Shown: one piece after another, positions 58,708 through 64,000 of the stretch
Layout: each line of letters starts with the position of its first letter
Position numbering within the stretch: position 1 is the first letter of the stretch
Source: Rhipidocladum racemiflorum
Lineage: Eukaryota; Streptophyta; Magnoliopsida; Poales; Poaceae
DNA: 64,000 nt
Assembly (NCBI GenBank): GCA_036346355.1
Contig: CM070576.1
Coordinates: 51,507,712 to 51,571,711 of the forward strand
Direction: 5' to 3'
Made by a program: the position numbers and the translations under genes
The notes under the pieces: generated by a model
Databases searched by the model: none
The model's input: only the letters and a program-made list of their open reading frames with translations
Told to the model about the DNA's origin: nothing

Positions 58708-59442
58708 ATGGACCGTGAAAAATAGATGTATCAAAAAAGCCGTGTGAGTGTTAAATTTCAGAGGGGGTGTTAAGGAATTCATAAGAATTCCAGAAGAAGA
58801 CATGATGAAGAGGAGTGTAAACTTCATATATTATCCTTGCATTGATTGCGCCAATCTCAGGAGATTTAACAACTTAGCTCAAATTGAAGATCACTTGATT
58901 CGATGTGGCTTCGTGAGGAATTACACGTGTTGGATCCCAAGTAGTACTCGGTATGCAACAAAGACATGCAGGAACCCGATCACGAGTTGGAGCGTGATAT
59001 ATTTGGAGAGGACAATTTAGAGCAAATATTGCGGGATATAGAGGAAAATTACATGGAAAGCGACTTTTGAAAATTTAAAAGCTTGATGGAAGACGATGCC
59101 AAACGGTTATTTTTAGGTTACAAAGCGGAATACACCATGTCGTGTTCGGTACTTGCATTATTCGAATTAAAGGCGAAACACTATTGAACAGATACAAGTT
59201 TCAATGGACTTTTAGTTCTTCTATTGGATGTGCTTCTAGAGGAAAACGAATTGCCAACAAGCATTTATGTAACAAAGAAGCTAATATGTCCCATGGGAGT
59301 GGAAATAGAAAGGATACATGCATCTCCGAATGATTGTATATTGTACCGCAACACGCATAAGGAAATGCACGTTTGTCCAGTTTGTGGTGTACCCCCGTAC
59401 AAACAAAAGGAGAAGCGTAATGACAAGAAGCATAAGAGCTGA
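58708..59442 (+). pseudogene. CACTA transposase (tnp2-type) remnant
   Basis: The start reads MDREK then a stop, then MYQKSRVS and, in a neighbouring frame, FRGGVKEFIRIPEEDMMKRS, YYPCIDCANLRRFNNLAQIE and HLIRCGFVRNYTCW. This is the transposase-associated domain (Cys-x2-Cys and HL..GF...Y..W). Farther on, 59085-59442 reads LMEDDAKRLFLGYKAEYT, LLDVLLEENELPTSIYVTKK, IERIHASPNDCILYRNTHKE and CPVCGVPPYKQKEKR, the N-terminal part of the tnp2 transposase. The catalytic core is missing. Several stops and frame changes confirm a relic. Confidence 0.85.
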
Positions 59443-59920
59443 ATCGACGACGGTGAAGATGTGAACAAAGGGGCACTGGCCAAGGTATTATGATATTTGT
59501 CCATCATTCCCCATTTGGAGCAGTTGTTTGCAAATCCCAAAGAAGCAAAATTGTTCTGTTGTAAACAATTTATATCATGTGAATGTAATATCTGTACTAT
59601 GAATGTGATATATTTATGTTGGGAATGTTACGTGCTTTGTAAACAATATTATGTATTGTGAATGTTATATGATATTGTGTTAGATATTATGAATGTTATG
59701 TATTGTGAATCTGAGGCTTTTTTCGGATGGTGCACAGTGATAATATGGTCATCACAATCAGTTCTAGCTCAGAACCGATTGTGATGATCATATTATCACT
59801 ATCGTGCGAAAACTAATTATGATATGGTCTTCTCATCACTGTTTAAAGACTTTGTATCGTCACCAAAATTAACCGTGATGATAAAAAGAATCGATTATGA
59901 TGTATATTTTTGTAGCAGTA

Positions 59921-60406
59921 AAAACTTCAAGGAAGGTTCTAAAGTGAAACTCAGGTATCAAAATCTTAACCGTTTGGACCTAAAAGGACACCTAGCTACT
60001 CTCGGCAGAGCCAAATTTCTTGTTCCAAAGTTTGGCCAATGGCATTGTGGAGACAAAATATTTAAAAAGTACAAACCAAACAAGTGCCAAGGGGAAGCTA
60101 GTAGCGATATAAAGTTGCCGCCTCAAATTAGGTACCATTGTACCAAACACCAATGTATCAATATATCCTACACGGCACGATAGCTTCAGCTGGCCACTAA
60201 TCTCCAGTCTCCACCTTCTGAGATCTCCCCACTTCTTTCTCCTGTCTAATTATGCTCATATTAAAATCATTTGCATACGTTCATAGAGCAAACCTAACTA
60301 TAACTACCAAATGATGATTATATATGGTCAGAAATATAAATCTAGCCCTTGTTCAATAGAAGGATTAAGCGTTAGCTCTCTCTTCTTGCCCTTTCCAAAG
60401 CAAAGA
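59921..60406 (+). promoter_or_regulatory. upstream region of the aspartic protease gene
   Basis: The 486 bp between the CACTA element and the start codon hold the promoter. TATAAAT at 60335-60341 would place transcription start about 40 bp before the ATG. A tract TATATATGG just upstream (60319-60327) is an alternative. No other site was recognised. Confidence 0.4.
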
Positions 60407-61753
60407 ATGGAGGCAGTACTACGATTGCTTCTATTGGTGGCCATGGCAATCGCCGCCAGTTGCACCACCGGCGACCTAGCCGCGACGTCCCGCCTGGGAC
60501 ACCTCAAGGGCCTGCGCGTGCACCTGACGCACGTGGACGCGCACGGCAACTACTCGAAGCTGCAGCTGCTGCAGCGGGCCGCGCGGCGGAGCCACCACCG
60601 CATGTCGAGGCTCGTCGCGCGGACCACCGGCGTGCCTATGTCGTCGAGCAAGGCAGCCGAGGCCGGCGCCGACCTGCAGGTGCCGGTACACGCCGGGAAC
60701 GGCGAGTTCCTGATGGACGTGTCCATCGGCACGCCGGCGCTGGCCTACTCGGCCATCGTCGACACTGGCAGCGACCTCGTGTGGACGCAGTGCAAGCCGT
60801 GCGTCGACTGCTTCAAGCAGCCGACGCCGGTGTTCGACCCGTCATCGTCCTCCACCTACGCCACCATGCCGTGCTCCAGCTCCTTCTGCAGCGACCTGCC
60901 CACCGCTACGTGCACGTCGGCGTCCAAGTGCGGCTACACTTACAGCTACGGCGACACCTCGTCGACCCAGGGCGTCCTGGCCACCGAGACCTTCACACTG
61001 GCCAAGAAGAAGATCCCCGGCGTCGCCTTCGGCTGCGGCGACACCAACGAGGGCGACGGGTTCTCGCAGGGCGCGGGGCTCGTCGGCCTCGGCCGTGGCC
61101 CCCTCTCCCTGGTCTCCCAGCTAGGCCTCGAGAAGTTCTCCTACTGCCTCACCTCCCTCGACGACACCAAGAAGAGCCCGCTCCTCCTCGGCTCCCTCGC
61201 CGACATCTCGGAGAGCGCGGCCGCCGCGTCGGTGCAGACCACCCCGCTCATAAAGAACCCGAGCCAGCAGTCGTTCTACTACGTGACCCTCAAGGGGCTT
61301 ACCGTCGGCCCGACGCACATCTCCCTGCCGAGCTCGGCGTTCGCCGTCCAGGACGACGGCACGGGGGGCGTCATCGTGGACTCGGGCACGTCCATCACGT
61401 ACCTGGAGGTGCAGGGGTACCGCGCCCTGAAGAAGGCGTTCGCGGCGCAGATGAAGCTGCCGACGGCGGACGGGTCCGGGGTCGGGCTGGACCTGTGTTT
61501 CCAGGCGCCGGCGGCGGGCGTCGACCAGGTGGAGGTGCCGAAGCTGGTGTTCCACTTCGACGGCGCTGACCTGGACCTGCCGGCGGAGAACTACATGGTG
61601 CTGGACTCCGGGTCAGGCGCGCTGTGCCTGACGGTGATGGGGTCGCGGGGCCTGTCCATCATCGGCAACTTCCAGCAGCAGAACTTCCAGTTCGTGTACG
61701 ACGTCGGCGAAAACACGCTGTCCTTCGCGCCCGTGCAGTGCGACAAGTTGTGA
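60407..61753 (+). CDS. nepenthesin-like aspartic protease (pepsin A1 family)
   Basis: Single-exon gene, 448 aa from the Met at 60407. This start puts a hydrophobic signal peptide (MEAVLRLLLLVAMAIAASC) at the N terminus; an in-frame upstream Met at 60311 would bury it behind 32 residues. A propeptide follows to about residue 90. The first catalytic motif is VDTGSDLVWTQC (Asp119) and the second IVDSGTSITYL (Asp325). The Cys-rich nepenthesin insert at about 129-175 (CKPCVDCFKQ ... PCSSSFCSDL ... CTSASKC) is complete. YSYGD (180-183) carries the flap Tyr, and IIGNFQQQNFQFVYD (418-432) the usual end. Secreted or apoplastic proteases of this clade act in development and defence; substrate unknown. 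The frame is intact and strongly GC-rich, like other grass single-exon genes. The CACTA element ends 490 bp upstream. Confidence 0.95.
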   Translation: MEAVLRLLLLVAMAIAASCTTGDLAATSRLGHLKGLRVHLTHVDAHGNYSKLQLLQRAARRSHHRMSRLVARTTGVPMSSSKAAEAGADLQVPVHAGNGEFLMDVSIGTPALAYSAIVDTGSDLVWTQCKPCVDCFKQPTPVFDPSSSSTYATMPCSSSFCSDLPTATCTSASKCGYTYSYGDTSSTQGVLATETFTLAKKKIPGVAFGCGDTNEGDGFSQGAGLVGLGRGPLSLVSQLGLEKFSYCLTSLDDTKKSPLLLGSLADISESAAAASVQTTPLIKNPSQQSFYYVTLKGLTVGPTHISLPSSAFAVQDDGTGGVIVDSGTSITYLEVQGYRALKKAFAAQMKLPTADGSGVGLDLCFQAPAAGVDQVEVPKLVFHFDGADLDLPAENYMVLDSGSGALCLTVMGSRGLSIIGNFQQQNFQFVYDVGENTLSFAPVQCDKL

Positions 61754-62949
61754 GCGCAAGCACGTACGTGCTGTACCGCTCATCCTTAGCCGTAGGGGCT
61801 ATACGTACGTAATACGTGCATGTGCATGAATGGTGGATTAATTAATTAATATTGGTTTCCATGGAGCTAGCGATCGATCGAGTCGGTGTGCGCCGGCCGT
61901 TCGCTTCGCTCGATCCTCCTCGATTCGACGTACGTACGTATTCATACATATACGTGTATCTGATGGATGGACAATGGACTGTGCATGGATGATGGATCTG
62001 TATGTGACCACGGTGATCACCGATCAATACCAATCTGTTGATATCATTCGTGCTGCAATCGCGCATATATTGGTTTTTATTAGCTGGAAGAGCCGTGACT
62101 TCTTGGGTTTATCCTTGTTTGGTTGCTTGGGGAAAGGCTGCAGCAAGTTTTGGAGGTCGTGGAGCTAGTACACAGATCGATATGGACGCCATTCTGTGCA
62201 TGTCCTGGTCAAAACAGTGTAACACGTCATAGAGGTTACAACATTTCGGCGCTCAAAAATGGGCACGCGTTCAGACCTTGTAACGTCAGCGCATCGATCT
62301 TTGACATGCCGTAGCTCTGCTCGGAGGAGCTCAAAGGCTTTGGTTCTCTGATAATTCTCAACTGCTTCCAGAAGCACCAGTACGAAAACCAAGTAAGTAA
62401 GAATTTCCATCACAGCCAAACGTCAATTAGGTATGTTTTTGATTGATGAAATGAGGCTGAGTTGGATAAGATGATCGTCTACCATTTGGTTTTATTGTTT
62501 TATATAAAAAAAATACCCTGCAACCTATCCGTTTCAAAAAGGAAAAAGAAAATCCCTTCAACGTGGACATTCCTGGACCCTGGTCGCCCAGGCATACACC
62601 CCCAACCAATCCCCATGGCTCTCTCACGACCCAAACTGCCCGTCGTGCCGGCCGTTTGAGCTGTGACCCAGCACCTTTCAGCGGCACTATTCAGCCGTGC
62701 GCGCGTGCGCCGCCCCCCATATTTCTCCTCGCGCGTCCGCCGGCCCGAAAAGGTTGGCCGTGCCGTGCCCGTCTCCCTCCCGTGCAACGCCGCGTTGAAA
62801 CGCCGCGTGCCGCCACGCGGCGGGCCGAAGGCCAACGCCCGAGCCGCTCCCCGCTGCGCTTCTATCCCCGCGTTTTCGGCTCGTTTTTTTTTTTTGTGTG
62901 GTTTTACTGCTGCCGAGTGAGTGCGGCCGTGCCTCTTCAAAAAGGGTGA
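61754..62949. other. 3' flank of the protease gene, then GC-rich unassigned DNA
   Basis: The first few hundred bases are the probable 3' UTR, with a TTAATTAATTAAT patch near 61835 and CGTACGTACGTA near 61928. 62640-62880 is GC-rich with open frames on both strands but no known motif. I see no gene. Confidence 0.4.
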
Positions 62950-63065
62950 CGGAATCTGTCTTTTTTTTAAATAAACTATTACTAACCTTGAGATTTGAGT
63001 AGATATAGATATATATAGCCATAGTATGGGCTAATATGGGCTTAGATATTATGGGCCCCTTAACA
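62950..63065 (-). mobile_element. start of a copia 3' LTR (inner boundary sure, outer end not located)
   Basis: On the reverse strand TGTTAAGGGGCCCATA begins at 63065, directly after a purine tract (GAGTTTGAGGGGG, 63066-63080). A TATATATATCTATATC box follows. The far end of the LTR may lie beyond 62950. Confidence 0.45.
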
Positions 63066-64000
63066 CCCCCTCAAACTCAAGGTGGATCCAAAACGTTGAG
63101 TTTGAGCAAATGAAGCCGATGCTGCTTTTGAGTTTGTGCTTTGTTGAAAAAACTGCAACTTGCAAGTCAGATGTCACATACTGAAGAACAATTGTTTTCT
63201 GATGACAATGAGACCGAGTTAAAGAGACATTAACACTAATATACTTTGTGAGTTCATACTTCACATGATCATTGGTAATTTATATGGCTCCAGTATTATC
63301 ACAAAGAAGAGGTGTGGGGGCATCACAAGAAATACCAAAATCAGCTAGCAACCATCGAAGGCATACAATCTCTGAAATGGTAGTGGCAAGTGCTCGAAAT
63401 TCTGCCTCGGTACTAGACCGAGATACAGTTGTCTGCTTCTTGGACTTCAATGCAAGAGGAGAAGAACCAAGAAGAATACAATAGCCAGTGACAGAACGAC
63501 GATGCAAGTAAAGTCCGAGTAAGCATGAAGCTGAAGTGGATTATCACGAGCATATAACAAACACTGAGATGAGGTCCCCCTGAGGTATCTTAGCACACGA
63601 AGCAAATATCCAAAATGAACCAAGGTATGAGCACTCACAAACTAACTCAAAATATGGACCGTATGAGAAATGTTAGGTCTGGTAATAGTGAGATAAACAA
63701 GACTGCCCACAATATGCTGATATCGAGATGGATCCACAAGAGGTGTACCATCTGTAGGACGAAGCTGTAAATGAAGATTCATAGGTGTTGCAGTCCGATC
63801 ATCAGTAATGCTAGAACAAGCAATAAGATATTGTATGTATTTGGACTGAGAAAGATAATAGCCCTTTTCAGAATGCAAAACTTCAATCCCTAAGAAATAA
63901 CTGAGAGGACCCAAATTAGACATCTGAAATTGCTCGTTGTGTTGTTGCTTCACATGAGAAGTATATTCCACATCATCTCCTGCAATCAACATGTCATCAA
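63066..64000 (-). pseudogene. copia polyprotein 3' part (RT end and RNase H), truncated by window edge
   Basis: Reverse strand, 64000 to about 63070. 63992-63642 starts MLIAGDD, just after the YVDD position of RT, and contains LGPLSYFLGIEV, YLSQSKYI and the SLVYLTITRPNI region. RNase H follows after a frame change: HAYSDF, RRSVTGYCILLG, SRSSTEAEFRALA and LLCDNTGAI give the D, E and D residues. The last piece, KTIVLQYVTSDLQVA, is the C-terminal KTI...YV.S..Q.AD segment. The region around 63500-63550 has lost frame, so this is at least partly a pseudogene. It is a different family from the copia at 28542. Confidence 0.85.

Larger units (their letters stand above)
57267..59920 (+). mobile_element. 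CACTA (En/Spm) deletion derivative
   Basis: The left end CACTACTATAGAA is answered at the right by TTTTTGTAGCAGTA, which in inverse is TACTGCTACAAAAA. The flanks are AAA on both sides, fitting the 3 bp CACTA target but weak because of low complexity. Subterminal repeats of CACAATCGGTTCT in both orientations lie at 57375-57460 and 59740-59900. Transposase remnants (58708-59442) carry the CACTA-specific domains. Length is 2.65 kb against the usual 8-15 kb for autonomous elements, so it is internally deleted. Confidence 0.75.

Noticed and set aside
60311..60406. N-terminal extension of the protease from an upstream Met
   Set aside because: It would hide the signal peptide behind 32 polar residues; the Met at 60407 gives a normal secreted precursor.
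60460..61569. 369 aa forward ORF overlapping the aspartic protease
   Set aside because: Arg/His-rich second frame of a GC-rich gene; the 448 aa frame carries both catalytic motifs.

Overview
This window is nuclear DNA of a flowering plant, most likely a grass. The evidence is spliceosomal GT..AG introns, strongly GC-rich coding exons in AT-rich intergenic DNA, plant-specific gene families (OVATE repressor, plant gustatory-receptor-like protein, nepenthesin-type protease) and dense nested transposons of types common in grass genomes. No rRNA, tRNA, CRISPR array or prokaryote-like operon was seen.

Layout. 1-4052: a reverse-strand Ty1/copia element, broken at the left edge by a Ty3-like LTR. 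4053-6640: a small foldback element and a long Angela/BARE-like LTR on the reverse strand. 6643-7502: a 429 bp tandem duplication that includes a TATA-like box. 9916-10560 (-): OVATE family protein gene. 12288-14351 (+): three-exon gustatory-receptor-like (DUF3537) gene, with one hAT-type element in intron 1 and another 10 bp after the stop codon. 16282-16900: solo LTR. 16907-20637: Mutator-like element with about 250 bp terminal inverted repeats and a decayed FAR1-domain transposase. 20638-28541: copia tail, non-coding repeats and a hAT element with a perfect 8 bp duplication. 28542-35448: a structurally complete copia element flanked by ATATT but with broken coding frames. 35593-36671: two Mutator-type small elements.

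38308-56210 holds the main host locus: two tandem five-exon genes (39065-44677 and 49770-55590, both +) for vasculin-like nuclear proteins of 625 and 620 aa. Exon structure is conserved between them. The second copy carries an inverted segment in intron 1, and the first carries a hAT element in its 5' leader. The spacer holds several small elements and a long hairpin. 57267-59920: a CACTA deletion derivative with transposase remnants. 60407-61753 (+): an intact single-exon nepenthesin-like aspartic protease gene. 62950-64000: the 3' end of another reverse-strand copia element, running off the window.

Five host genes look intact: OVATE, DUF3537, two vasculin-like genes and the aspartic protease. 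They show no sign of acting in one pathway. I did not find a new defence or metabolic system. The most unusual material is structural: the intron inversion between tandem paralogues, precisely dated-by-nesting transposon insertions in and around genes, and foldback elements with modular palindromic cores. All family names come from motif recognition, not from searches.
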